The translations under genes and the position numbers were made by a program. A stretch of 64,000 nt of DNA, from the NCBI RefSeq assembly GCF_001185345.1, contig NZ_KQ236743.1, positions 1,320,359 through 1,384,358 on the forward strand, given 5' to 3'. The notes under the pieces were generated by a model, which was not told the DNA's origin, ran no database searches, and saw only the letters and a list, made by a program, of their open reading frames with translations. Origin of the DNA: Dorea sp. D27 (GTDB lineage Bacteria; Bacillota; Clostridia; Lachnospirales; Lachnospiraceae). Of this stretch, positions 25,028-33,536 are shown one piece after another. Position 1 is the first letter of the stretch; every line of letters begins with the position of its first letter.

Positions 25028-26038
25028 TTAGAACTTTCCCGCTTTCGCGCTCTCCTCAATCCCGACCGCAACGGCTACTGTCATTCCGACCATCGGATTG
25101 TTTCCTGCTCCGATAAGCCCCATCATCTCTACGTGGGCCGGTACGGAAGAAGAACCTGCAAACTGTGCGTCAGAATGCATTCTGCCGAGCGTGTCTGTCA
25201 TACCGTAAGAAGCCGGTCCTGCAGCCATGTTGTCCGGATGAAGCGTACGCCCTGTACCGCCGCCGGATGCAACTGAGAAGTATTTCTTGCCCTGCTCGAT
25301 ACATTCTTTCTTATATGTACCTGCAACCGGATGCTGGAAACGTGTCGGGTTTGTGGAGTTGCCTGTGATAGACACGTCAACACCCTCTTTGTGCATGATT
25401 GCGACACCTTCCCGCACATCGTTGGCTCCATAACAGTTTACTTTGGAACGAAGTCCGTCTGAATATGCAATCCGCTGTACTTCTTTCAGTTCACCTGTAT
25501 AATAGTCATAATCCGTCTGCACATATGTAAATCCATTGATTCTGGAAATAATCTTAGCAGCGTCTTTCCCAAGTCCGTTCAAGATGACACGAAGCGGTTT
25601 CTGGCGGACTTTGTTCGCCTTCTCAGCGATACCGATGGCACCTTCTGCAGCCGCAAATGATTCATGGCCTGCAAGGAATGCAAAGCAGTCTGTATCTTCT
25701 TCGAGAAGCATCTTTCCCAAGTTGCCGTGCCCAAGTCCAACCTTACGCTGGTCAGCTACCGACCCTGGGATACAGAATGCCTGAAGCCCCTCTCCGATTG
25801 CCGCAGCCGCCTCCGCCGCTGTCCTGCAGCCCTTCTTGATTGCAATTGCTGCGCCTGTGATGTACGCCCAGCATGCATTTTCAAAGCAGATTGGCTGGAT
25901 TCCTTTCACCTGGTTATATACATCAAGCCCGGCATCTTTCGTAATCTTTTCTGCTTCTTCAATTGAAGCAATGCCATAGCTGTTTAATACTTCATTGATT
26001 TTATCAATTCTTCTTTCATATGATTCAAATAAAGCCAT
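25028..26038 (-). CDS. GGGtGRT family protein
   Basis: A 336-residue protein carrying the family-naming motif VASGGGTGRTLHPDNMAAG (about 252-270) and the conserved end VEMMGLIGAGNNPMVGMT. The family is found in anaerobes beside a NifU-like scaffold gene, exactly as here. The function is unproven; an iron-sulfur or metal-related role is inferred only from that pairing. AGGAGG precedes the ATG. It ends in a clear terminator. Confidence 0.85.
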   Translation of the reverse strand: MALFESYERRIDKINEVLNSYGIASIEEAEKITKDAGLDVYNQVKGIQPICFENACWAYITGAAIAIKKGCRTAAEAAAAIGEGLQAFCIPGSVADQRKVGLGHGNLGKMLLEEDTDCFAFLAGHESFAAAEGAIGIAEKANKVRQKPLRVILNGLGKDAAKIISRINGFTYVQTDYDYYTGELKEVQRIAYSDGLRSKVNCYGANDVREGVAIMHKEGVDVSITGNSTNPTRFQHPVAGTYKKECIEQGKKYFSVASGGGTGRTLHPDNMAAGPASYGMTDTLGRMHSDAQFAGSSSVPAHVEMMGLIGAGNNPMVGMTVAVAVGIEESAKAGKF

Positions 26039-26095
26039 TTACTTGTCCTCCTGATTTATTCTCTGTTACCGATATGTATTTGTGATAAGCAGCTA

Positions 26096-26788
26096 TCACT
26101 CCTTACGTGGGTCTATGATCTTGGCAGCTTCCGCTACACGTCCGTACTGGCCTTTTGCCTTTTCCCAGGCATCATTCGGAGTGTCGCCGGCTTTGATAAA
26201 GTCTGTAAGCTTGCCAAGGCTTACGAACTGGTAGCCGATAATTTCGTCGTTGTCATCCAACGCGATACCTGTTACATATCCCTCTGCCATCTCAAGGTAA
26301 CGAGGACCTTTTGCCAATGTACCGTACATCGTGCCGACCTGGGAACGGAGTCCTTTTCCAAGGTCTTCCAGGCCTGCTCCTACCGGAAGCCCGTCTTCTG
26401 AGAAAGCGCTCTGTGTTCTTCCGTATACGATCTGCAGGAACAATTCTCTCATAGCTGTATTGATTGCATCACAGACAAGGTCTGTGTTCAGCGCTTCTAA
26501 AATAGTCTTGCCCGGGAGGATTTCAGACGCCATTGCTGCGGAATGTGTCATTCCTGAACATCCGATAGTCTCTACGAGCGCCTCCTGGATAATGCCTTCC
26601 TTAACATTCAATGTCAGCTTGCATGTCCCCTGCTGTGGAGCACACCAGCCTACACCATGTGTCAAACCAGAGATATCTTTCACTTCTTTTGCCTGTACCC
26701 ATTTTGCTTCTTCCGGAATCGGAGCTGGTCCGTGATTTGCACCTTGAGCCACTGGACACATCATTTCTACTTCATGTGAATAAATCAT
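26096..26788 (-). CDS. NifU-like iron-sulfur cluster assembly scaffold-family protein
   Basis: A 230-residue protein with a NifU_N-like core: ETIGCSGMTHSAAMASEIL near 75-92, then EALNTDLVCDAI with another Cys. It also has N-terminal cysteines in MMCPVAQG and WCAPQQGTCKL. It precedes the GGGtGRT gene by 57 bases. The two are the conserved anaerobe-specific pair and almost certainly function together. Whether it truly assembles clusters or has another role is open. A promoter lies upstream at 26843-26871. Confidence 0.82.
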   Translation of the reverse strand: MIYSHEVEMMCPVAQGANHGPAPIPEEAKWVQAKEVKDISGLTHGVGWCAPQQGTCKLTLNVKEGIIQEALVETIGCSGMTHSAAMASEILPGKTILEALNTDLVCDAINTAMRELFLQIVYGRTQSAFSEDGLPVGAGLEDLGKGLRSQVGTMYGTLAKGPRYLEMAEGYVTGIALDDNDEIIGYQFVSLGKLTDFIKAGDTPNDAWEKAKGQYGRVAEAAKIIDPRKE

Positions 26789-26842
26789 TTTAAAACTCCT
26801 TTCAAATATGCATCGTTATATCTTTAACACCATACTGGATTT

Positions 26843-26871
26843 ATTTTCTCATAATTTTCGACATTCGTCAA
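26843..26871 (-). promoter_or_regulatory. Promoter of the NifU-like / GGGtGRT pair
   Basis: On the minus strand TTGACG (26866-26871) and GAAAAT (26843-26848) are 17 bases apart. The -35 is good, the -10 weaker. Confidence 0.45.
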
Positions 26872-26883
26872 TTCACAAATTGC

Positions 26884-28368
26884 CTAATCAATCTCGTCCC
26901 AGAAGGCGCTATTTGTCTTATATTCCCTAATATCGCCGAAATCAAACGGCGCCGTCACCCAGGCATATCCAAGGTCATCCGGATCGTCTGCTTTATAGTT
27001 GAAATCAAACCCTATCTCGATTCCATCTGCATCGGCAAAAAAGTTTGCCCTATACACGCCGTCCCGGCTGTCTCCTTTCAGAGCGCTCTCCATCTGCGCC
27101 CGGCTCAGTTCAGAAAGAAATGAATCGTCATCCGCCTCATCCTTCATCCCTTCCAGCCATTCGTCCATAAAAGCCTTATCCGTGTTCACGATATCTTTCA
27201 CTTCATAGACCGTGCCGTCCCGGAGGCTTATGTTCCTGGCCCTCAGGTTCACATAATATGTACTGCTGTCTCCCTGGTAGCTGTAATCCTGGAATATGAC
27301 GCTGACGAACTCATTGTTGAGATAGCTGACCTTGTACTCTACATAGCTGACGAGGGCCGGATATTCGGAGGCCAGAACGCCCTCCTTCACGCTATCCGAC
27401 GGATTCGTATATATCTTATCCACCGTTTCCATGGCGCACTCTTTCAGCGCGTCGTTGACCTTCGTCCCGACTTCTTTGTCAAGACCGTTAATCTGGGGAT
27501 ATTTGACCTGGAAGTCCACTATCATGGATGTCTTCTCTTCGTCGGTATACGAATACACCTTTTCCTCTGTCTCGTATTTGAAATCGCCGGCCTCATACGC
27601 CGGGACAGCCTCCAGCCCGGACAGCGCTTCTCCTTCGCCATAGCTGCCATCGAAATCATCCCAGTTATGCTCTCCCCTGTCATGGCCGTCATAGTCGTGG
27701 CTGCCATAATCATCCCCGTAATCATGTCCGTCCCTGTCGTCATAGGGCTCTTCATACACGTCAGTATGGCGTTCCTGTATATAGCTGCTGATTCCTCTCA
27801 CAGCGATATATATGCCGAATATGAGAACGGCCAGGAGCAGCAGGCTTCCTATGGCAATTCCCACAATAAGAGGCGTCCTGCTCTTTCCCGCAGACAGATG
27901 TGCAGATTGGTCAATCGCAAGTTCCATAGGAAGGAACCGTATGCCGTTGACAACTTGCTCCTCCCCTGTGGCCTGAAAGCCAAAGCTGGTGTAATGTGCG
28001 ACTGCACCGGGCGCTGCATGCACCGTCGCTTTGTCCACTTTAAGCACCGTTGCACAGTATGCCGTAACTGCATCACAGAGGCTTCGTCCGATTCCTCTTC
28101 CCTGGCTGTCCCGGCGCACAAAAAACAGGCTGATATGCCCATCCCGCCTGAAAGCCATGATCCCTTTCAGCCCGTTGTCCTCAAACGCGCCAAAAAAGAT
28201 AAGCTCTCCGTTCCGGAACATTGGACTTATATTATCGTACTTGATATAATTCCGGAACTCTTCCACGCCTTCCGGCGTATAGGAAGGAGCCACCTCTTCC
28301 ACGAACACGTTCCACACGAGGTGAAGCGCGGGCAGGAGCTCCTGTTCCTGCAGAATTCTGATATCCAT
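26884..28368 (-). CDS. GNAT acetyltransferase-transmembrane-DUF3298 fusion protein
   Basis: A 494-residue fusion. Residues 1-150 are a GNAT N-acetyltransferase (SLFFVRRDSQGRGIGRSLCDAV is the acetyl-CoA loop, then HYTSFGFQATGEE). A membrane helix follows at about 168-192 (LIVGIAIGSLLLLAVLIFGIYI), then a low-complexity Asp/His/Gly/Tyr linker (about 205-250, DDRDGHDYGDDYGSHDYDGH). The outer domain is DUF4163/DUF3298-like, as in the RsiV anti-sigma factor (TYYVNLRARNISLRDGTVYEVKD in part). The topology suggests a cytoplasmic enzyme joined to an extracellular sensor. It follows cinA by 13 bases and is probably the end of that operon. Confidence 0.75.
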   Translation of the reverse strand: MDIRILQEQELLPALHLVWNVFVEEVAPSYTPEGVEEFRNYIKYDNISPMFRNGELIFFGAFEDNGLKGIMAFRRDGHISLFFVRRDSQGRGIGRSLCDAVTAYCATVLKVDKATVHAAPGAVAHYTSFGFQATGEEQVVNGIRFLPMELAIDQSAHLSAGKSRTPLIVGIAIGSLLLLAVLIFGIYIAVRGISSYIQERHTDVYEEPYDDRDGHDYGDDYGSHDYDGHDRGEHNWDDFDGSYGEGEALSGLEAVPAYEAGDFKYETEEKVYSYTDEEKTSMIVDFQVKYPQINGLDKEVGTKVNDALKECAMETVDKIYTNPSDSVKEGVLASEYPALVSYVEYKVSYLNNEFVSVIFQDYSYQGDSSTYYVNLRARNISLRDGTVYEVKDIVNTDKAFMDEWLEGMKDEADDDSFLSELSRAQMESALKGDSRDGVYRANFFADADGIEIGFDFNYKADDPDDLGYAWVTAPFDFGDIREYKTNSAFWDEID

Positions 28369-28381
28369 ATACTTTACCTCC

Positions 28382-29629
28382 TTATGAATGGTATCTGAGC
28401 AGTTCCTCCCTCAGCAGCGTCAGCGCCCGGACGACAGAATAATCTCTGTTCTTATCACGGCTGCCTGTAAAATAAAATTCCTCTACACGCACATTCCCTT
28501 TTACGCAGCATCCTACATAGACAAGGCCTACCGGCTTTTCTTTCGTCCCACCTCCGGGTCCCGCGATACCGGTTACGCTGAGTGCCGCATCCGCACCTGC
28601 TGCCCTTGCCGCTCCCGCAGCCATCTCATATGCCGTCTGCGGACTCACAGCCCCGTACTCCATCAACGTCTCCCTCTTCACATCAAGAATTCGTTCTTTG
28701 GCATCATTCGAATAGGTGATATATCCCTCCTTATAGACGGCAGATGCCCCTGCCACGTTCAGAAGCCGGCCGGCCAGCAGACCTCCGGTACATGACTCTG
28801 CCGTCGTCACGAGCAGATTCTTCTCCTTCAGAAGCTCGACAATCGCTTCTTCCAGCGTCACCTCCTCTTCCGTCGTATATATCTTATCCCCAAACCGTTT
28901 GAACAGTTCCTCTACCATCGGCTTCATCAGCTCTTCTGCTTCTTCCTCATTCTTCGCCCGCGCAGTCACACGGAAGTGGACTTCACCCGTCTTGGCGTAA
29001 GGAGCCAGCGTAGGGTTCGACTGTGCATCCATCAGATCAGAGACCATCGTCTCTGCCTTGCTTTCTCCGATGGAACAGATTTTAACCATCTTGGAATAGA
29101 TGCCCTCCGGCTGAAGCTTGTTGAGATAGGAAGCGATATCCCGCTCGAACATTGGCTTGATTTCATTTGGAGGGCCCGGCAGCAGTATGGCGGCCTTTCC
29201 GTCCTCCTCAATAATCAATCCGGGCGCCGTGCCGTTATGATTATCCACCACGATTGCACCTTCCGGAACCATTGCCTGTTTCCAGTTGTTTGACGTTATC
29301 TGGCCGCTGTGTACCTGGCGGAAATATTCTTGTATGCGCTCTTTTGTATGGGCATCTTCTTTTATTTCCCGTCCAAATACCTTTGCGGTCACTTCCTTTG
29401 TAATGTCGTCTTTCGTCGGTCCGAGGCCGCCGCTTAAGATAACGATATCCGAACGGGAAAGCGCAAGCCTGATTGCCTCATCAAGCCTCTCCTCATTATC
29501 TCCGACCGCGCTCTGATGATAGCAGGACAGCCCGAGCAGCGCACATTTTTCCGCTAGATAAGCCGCGTTTGTATTTACGATATTGCCAAGCAGGATTTCC
29601 GTCCCTACTGATATCAGTTCTACTGTCAT
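28382..29629 (-). CDS. cinA: CinA, competence/damage-inducible protein A
   Basis: A 415-residue protein with the molybdopterin-binding-like N-domain (VGTEILLGNIVNTNAAYL, SGGLGPTKDD) and the C-terminal CinA/PncC amidohydrolase domain (TTAESCTGGLLAGRL, VTGIAGPGGGT). The C-domain deamidates nicotinamide mononucleotide; the N-domain has ADP-ribose pyrophosphatase activity in some species. It sits two bases after pgsA, a common arrangement in Firmicutes. Confidence 0.93.
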   Translation of the reverse strand: MTVELISVGTEILLGNIVNTNAAYLAEKCALLGLSCYHQSAVGDNEERLDEAIRLALSRSDIVILSGGLGPTKDDITKEVTAKVFGREIKEDAHTKERIQEYFRQVHSGQITSNNWKQAMVPEGAIVVDNHNGTAPGLIIEEDGKAAILLPGPPNEIKPMFERDIASYLNKLQPEGIYSKMVKICSIGESKAETMVSDLMDAQSNPTLAPYAKTGEVHFRVTARAKNEEEAEELMKPMVEELFKRFGDKIYTTEEEVTLEEAIVELLKEKNLLVTTAESCTGGLLAGRLLNVAGASAVYKEGYITYSNDAKERILDVKRETLMEYGAVSPQTAYEMAAGAARAAGADAALSVTGIAGPGGGTKEKPVGLVYVGCCVKGNVRVEEFYFTGSRDKNRDYSVVRALTLLREELLRYHS

Positions 29630-29631
29630 GT

Positions 29632-30174
29632 TTACATGCCTCCCTGTGTTAATACTTCCTTATTCTTTGCAACGTAATCAATCAATGACACAACCGTCAG
29701 TACTAAGGATACCCATATAAGCACAGTTCCAATCATATCGAACACCCCGCCGAGATCCGCAATCAGCAGGATGATCATAAACATCTGGGATACGGTCTTG
29801 AACTTTCCCCAGTAGCTTGCGGCTATGACGATTCCACTGTCGGAGGCGACAAGCCGGAATCCGCTGATAATGAATTCACGGGCGATGATCACGATGACAA
29901 TCCACGCGTCCAGCTTGCCGAGCGGGATGAGGCATATCATCGCAGAGCAGACAAGCAGCTTGTCCGCCAGAGGGTCCATAAACTTTCCGAAGTTTGTCAC
30001 AAGGTTCCTCGCCCTGGCAATCTTTCCGTCCAGCAAGTCAGTGAGGCTTGCAACGCAAAAAAGCACCAGTGCAATCCACTTGTTGGCGGCCCCGCCTATA
30101 TCTGTCAGCATAAAGAGGACAAAAAACGGAACCATAATTATTCTGAGTACAGTCAGCTTATTTGGTAAATTCAT
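29632..30174 (-). CDS. pgsA: PgsA, CDP-diacylglycerol-glycerol-3-phosphate phosphatidyltransferase
   Basis: A 180-residue membrane protein with the CDP-alcohol phosphatidyltransferase signature DGKIARARNLVTNFGKFMDPLADK in part (D-G-x2-A-R-x8-G-x3-D-x3-D) near residue 48. It makes phosphatidylglycerophosphate, the precursor of phosphatidylglycerol. The ATG overlaps the rimO stop by four bases (ATGA), and it has about five membrane segments. Confidence 0.93.
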   Translation of the reverse strand: MNLPNKLTVLRIIMVPFFVLFMLTDIGGAANKWIALVLFCVASLTDLLDGKIARARNLVTNFGKFMDPLADKLLVCSAMICLIPLGKLDAWIVIVIIAREFIISGFRLVASDSGIVIAASYWGKFKTVSQMFMIILLIADLGGVFDMIGTVLIWVSLVLTVVSLIDYVAKNKEVLTQGGM

Positions 30175-31496
30175 GATATCAACTCTCCTATCAAATCATA
30201 TTCTGAAGCACCGGTCACTTCCGCCATGGCAAAGTCTCCGGACATCAGTTCTTCTTCCGTATTGATAAATATAAGCCCATCGACACCCGGGGCATCCTTA
30301 TACGTCCTTCCGACGTATGCATTCTCATCGGCGACCTTGCCCTCTATCATGACGAGAACCTTCCTGCCGACCATCGCGTCTGCCTGTTCAAATACGATAT
30401 CCTGCTGAAGCTCCATCAGTTCCGCCTGCCGGTCTGCCTTCCTCTCTTCCGGAATCTGGTCCGGCATTGCGGCAGCGGGCGTATCTTCTTCCGGCGAATA
30501 CGTAAATACACCGAGCCGCTCAAATTCCATCTCATCTACGAATTCCATCAATTCCTCATGCTGTGCATCCGTCTCTCCAGGAAATCCTGTGATGAGCGTC
30601 GTCCTTAGCGCGATGTCCGGGATTTCTTCCCTCAGCGTTTCGATGACCTCCCTTAGCTGCTTCTTGCTCGTACGCCTTCCCATGCGCCTTAATATCTCAT
30701 CGTTGGCATGCTGGATTGGAAGATCCAGATAGTGGCAGATTTTCTTTTCTTCTTTTATCACCTGTACGAGCTCGTCATAGATTTCTTCCGGATAGCAGTA
30801 CAGGATCCGTATCCACCGCAGCCCCTCAATCTTGCACAGTTCCCTGAGCAGCTGGTGGAGAGACTTTTCGCCGTATATATCCTTACCGTAAAGCGTCGTC
30901 TCCTGGGCCACGAGAATAAGCTCTTTCACTCCCTGTCCGGCCAGCTCTTCCGCCTCTTTCACCAGACGTTCCATCGGGACGCTGCGGAAATTGCCCCTTA
31001 TCTTCGGTATGATGCAGTAGGTACAGTGCTTGTCGCACCCTTCCGCTATCTTAAGGTAGGCATAATGTCCTCCGGTCGTAACGAGACGCTTCGCATCTAC
31101 AAGAGGAAGGGCGTCTATGTCCTCCATCTCCATGCATGGATGTCCTTCCAGCGCTTCCTTCACAGCCTCTGCTATCTTATCATAAGAGGCCGTGCCTAGT
31201 ACCGCGTCCACTTCCGGTATCTCTTCCACAATCTCCTTCTGGTAACGCTGCGCCATACAGCCGGTGACGATAAGCGCCTTCAGCCTTCCTGTCTCCTTAT
31301 ACTGCGCCGCTTCAAGTATCGTCTGGATGCTCTCCTCTTTTGCATCATGGATGAAGCAGCACGTATTTACGACGATGACGTCCGCTTCCGCCTCATCGTC
31401 CACAATCTGATATCCCTCCCTGTCCAGAAGCCCCAGCATCACTTCTGAATCTACGAGATTCTTGTCACAGCCGAGAGAAATAAACAATATGTTCAT
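30171..31496 (-). CDS. rimO: RimO, ribosomal protein S12 methylthiotransferase
   Basis: A 441-residue radical-SAM methylthiotransferase. The N-terminal MTTase domain has Cys residues in SLGCDKNLVDSE, VNTCCFI and VTGCMAQRY. The radical-SAM cluster motif CDKHCTYC is near residue 154, and a C-terminal TRAM domain follows. It methylthiolates the conserved aspartate of ribosomal protein S12. GGAGA precedes the ATG. It lies in the yicC-to-cinA operon. Confidence 0.94.
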   Translation of the reverse strand: MNILFISLGCDKNLVDSEVMLGLLDREGYQIVDDEAEADVIVVNTCCFIHDAKEESIQTILEAAQYKETGRLKALIVTGCMAQRYQKEIVEEIPEVDAVLGTASYDKIAEAVKEALEGHPCMEMEDIDALPLVDAKRLVTTGGHYAYLKIAEGCDKHCTYCIIPKIRGNFRSVPMERLVKEAEELAGQGVKELILVAQETTLYGKDIYGEKSLHQLLRELCKIEGLRWIRILYCYPEEIYDELVQVIKEEKKICHYLDLPIQHANDEILRRMGRRTSKKQLREVIETLREEIPDIALRTTLITGFPGETDAQHEELMEFVDEMEFERLGVFTYSPEEDTPAAAMPDQIPEERKADRQAELMELQQDIVFEQADAMVGRKVLVMIEGKVADENAYVGRTYKDAPGVDGLIFINTEEELMSGDFAMAEVTGASEYDLIGELIS

Positions 31497-31566
31497 AGAT
31501 CGATCTCCTCATTGATAGTCAGAAAGGCAGATACCGCCCGGGCACCTGCCTCATCTTTCTCTTTCC

Positions 31567-31809
31567 TTAGTTGTCATCCTCTTCGCCGACAACGGTAATC
31601 TTTCCGCAGTTCAGCTCGTCAATTGCGACAGAGAGAGGTTTCTCTCCATTCTTCGTATTTACAAGCGGCATAGAGCCGTCGATGATCTCTCTTGCCCGCT
31701 TTGCCGTAGCCATGACGATAGAATAACGGCTGTTGACTATCTTTGTCTCGCCTTCTTCTACATCTTTGTTGACCACTTTCATTAAATCTGTGTAAGATGG
31801 ATGTAACAT
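31567..31809 (-). CDS. rpoZ: RpoZ, RNA polymerase omega subunit
   Basis: An 80-residue protein, MLHPSYTDLMKVV..., with the omega signature SRYSIVMATAKRAREII near residues 27-43. It begins three bases after the gmk stop, the standard gmk-rpoZ order of Firmicutes. It supports RNA polymerase assembly. Confidence 0.92.
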   Translation of the reverse strand: MLHPSYTDLMKVVNKDVEEGETKIVNSRYSIVMATAKRAREIIDGSMPLVNTKNGEKPLSVAIDELNCGKITVVGEEDDN

Positions 31810-31812
31810 ACA

Positions 31813-32433
31813 CTATTCTCCTTTCAGCTCTTCCTTCATATGCTCTATAAATGCTGCATTACGGGAACTTCTCATATGTTCCCCTCTGATAATCTCATGT
31901 ACATCTTCCACGCATATGTCCAGCTTGTCGTTCACGATAAGATAATCATACTTATCCATGCCTTCCGCCTCTTCACCTGCACGTTTCAGACGGGACTCGA
32001 TGACCTCCATCGTCTCTGTACCCCTTCCGACGAGGCGCCTCTTAAGCTCCTCCACAGACGGCGGCGTGACGAACAGAAGCAAGGTGTCCGGCATCTTCTC
32101 CTTCACCTTGAGCGCTCCCTGTATCTCGATTTCAAGTATCACATCTTTCCCGGCCTTAAGCTGTCCTTCCACATATGCCTTCGGTGTTCCGTAATAGTTA
32201 TTTACGTAACTAGCATACTCTATCAACTCGTCTTGTGCAATCATTTTTTCAAATTCTTCTTTTGTTTTGAAGAAATATTCCCGCCCGTCGGCTTCGCCCG
32301 GGCGCGGGGCTCTCGTAGTGGCTGAAACAGACAGGGCATAGCAGCCATACTTCTTCAGCAGCTCTTTCATGATCGTCCCCTTGCCGGCCCCGGAAAACCC
32401 GGATACCACGGTGAGGATTCCTTTCTTATTCAT
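31813..32433 (-). CDS. gmk: Gmk, guanylate kinase
   Basis: A 206-residue kinase with P-loop SGFSGAGKGTI (near residue 10), the GMP-binding SVSATTRAPRPGEADGREY block near 37-55, and later YYGTPKAYV. It converts GMP to GDP with ATP. It lies between yicC and rpoZ. The small remA (DUF370) gene often found between yicC and gmk is not here: the gap is 14 bases. Confidence 0.95.
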   Translation of the reverse strand: MNKKGILTVVSGFSGAGKGTIMKELLKKYGCYALSVSATTRAPRPGEADGREYFFKTKEEFEKMIAQDELIEYASYVNNYYGTPKAYVEGQLKAGKDVILEIEIQGALKVKEKMPDTLLLFVTPPSVEELKRRLVGRGTETMEVIESRLKRAGEEAEGMDKYDYLIVNDKLDICVEDVHEIIRGEHMRSSRNAAFIEHMKEELKGE

Positions 32434-32447
32434 AGATTACTACCTCT

Positions 32448-33329
32448 CTACTCGATATTCTGGATCTGCTCCCGGACTTTTTCTATCTCTGTCTTCAGAT
32501 CGATGGCACGGTTAGAAACCTCCAGGTCGTTCGCTTTTGAGAGAATCGTATTCGCCTCACGGTTCATCTCCTGGGCGATAAAGTCCAGCTTGCGCCCTAT
32601 CCCCGCCTCGTCCGACTTCAGCGTCTCCTTCATGTGTTCGATATGGCTTTTCAACCTGACTATTTCCTCGTCCGTGCATATCTTATCAGCAAATATAACG
32701 ACTTCAGCAGCGATACGGCCTTCGTCCATCTGGGCATCCTCCAGCAGCTCCTTGACCTTCTCCTCCAGCTTCTGCCGGTATTCAGCCACAATCTCAGGAG
32801 AGCGTTCCTCTATGTATGCGACAAGCCCAAGCATCCCGTCCAGCTTGCTTACGATATCCTGCTGCAGATTCTCCCCTTCCAGCGTGCGGGTCTCTACGAA
32901 CTGCTTTATGGCGCCGTCAAGAGCCTGCTTCAATCCATTCCATAGCTCCTCTTCATCGACAGCCTGCTCCTCCATCGTAAGCACTTCCGGATAACGTGAT
33001 AATGTGGATACGCGGATGTCATTCTCCAGCGAAAAAGCCTCCTCCATCTGTTTGAAATATGTGAGGTATTCGCCTGCCAGCGTCTCATTATACTTCAGCG
33101 CAACCTGGCTCTCCGAAGCATCTTCATATGTGATAAACAGGTCTACCTTGCCCCTCAGTATCGATTTCTTGAGGAGGCCGCGTATGGAAGTCTCAAAAAA
33201 ATTCAGTTTCTTCGGCATCCGGATATTCATGTCCAGATAACGGTGGTTCACACCTTTCATCTCGACGGCGAACCTGCGCTCCCCTTCCATAATCTCGCAG
33301 CGCCCGAAACCTGTCATACTCTTAATCAT
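32448..33329 (-). CDS. yicC: YicC family endoribonuclease-like protein
   Basis: A 293-residue protein starting MIKSMTGFGRCE, the hallmark of the YicC family, and ending with the DUF1732 block (KLDFIAQEMNREANTILSKAND in part). E. coli YicC is an endoribonuclease that helps degrade the small RNA RyhB; the role in clostridia is not established. First gene of the operon, with its own promoter at 33394-33422. Confidence 0.9.
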   Translation of the reverse strand: MIKSMTGFGRCEIMEGERRFAVEMKGVNHRYLDMNIRMPKKLNFFETSIRGLLKKSILRGKVDLFITYEDASESQVALKYNETLAGEYLTYFKQMEEAFSLENDIRVSTLSRYPEVLTMEEQAVDEEELWNGLKQALDGAIKQFVETRTLEGENLQQDIVSKLDGMLGLVAYIEERSPEIVAEYRQKLEEKVKELLEDAQMDEGRIAAEVVIFADKICTDEEIVRLKSHIEHMKETLKSDEAGIGRKLDFIAQEMNREANTILSKANDLEVSNRAIDLKTEIEKVREQIQNIE

Positions 33330-33393
33330 GATATAAACCTCTTTTTTATATGTCGTATTGTCCTCTGCTTAATCTTTGTAACAATCATCGTTA

Positions 33394-33422
33394 ATTATAA
33401 TCCATTTGCAAAATTCCGTCAA
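33394..33422 (-). promoter_or_regulatory. Promoter of the yicC-gmk-rpoZ-rimO-pgsA-cinA operon
   Basis: On the minus strand TTGACG (33417-33422), a 17-base spacer and a perfect TATAAT (33394-33399). It diverges from the rqcH promoter, with -35 boxes 8 bases apart. Confidence 0.8.
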
Positions 33423-33430
33423 TTGTTTCC

Positions 33431-33459
33431 TTGCCTGTATTTGCCAAGTCCTGTATAAT
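33431..33459 (+). promoter_or_regulatory. Promoter of rqcH
   Basis: TTGCCT (33431-33436), a 17-base spacer and TATAAT (33454-33459), 77 bases before the start codon. Confidence 0.75.
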
Positions 33460-33536
33460 CATCTTAGTGTCTGCCTGCGGGGCAGCAAATCCCCGTACCG
33501 CAGAAACATAACCGATGAAGGAAAGGAAGGATTGAC

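Noticed and set aside
32434..32447. Missing remA gene between yicC and gmk as an anomaly
   Set aside because: remA is absent from this position in many clostridia and can lie elsewhere, so the gap is not informative.
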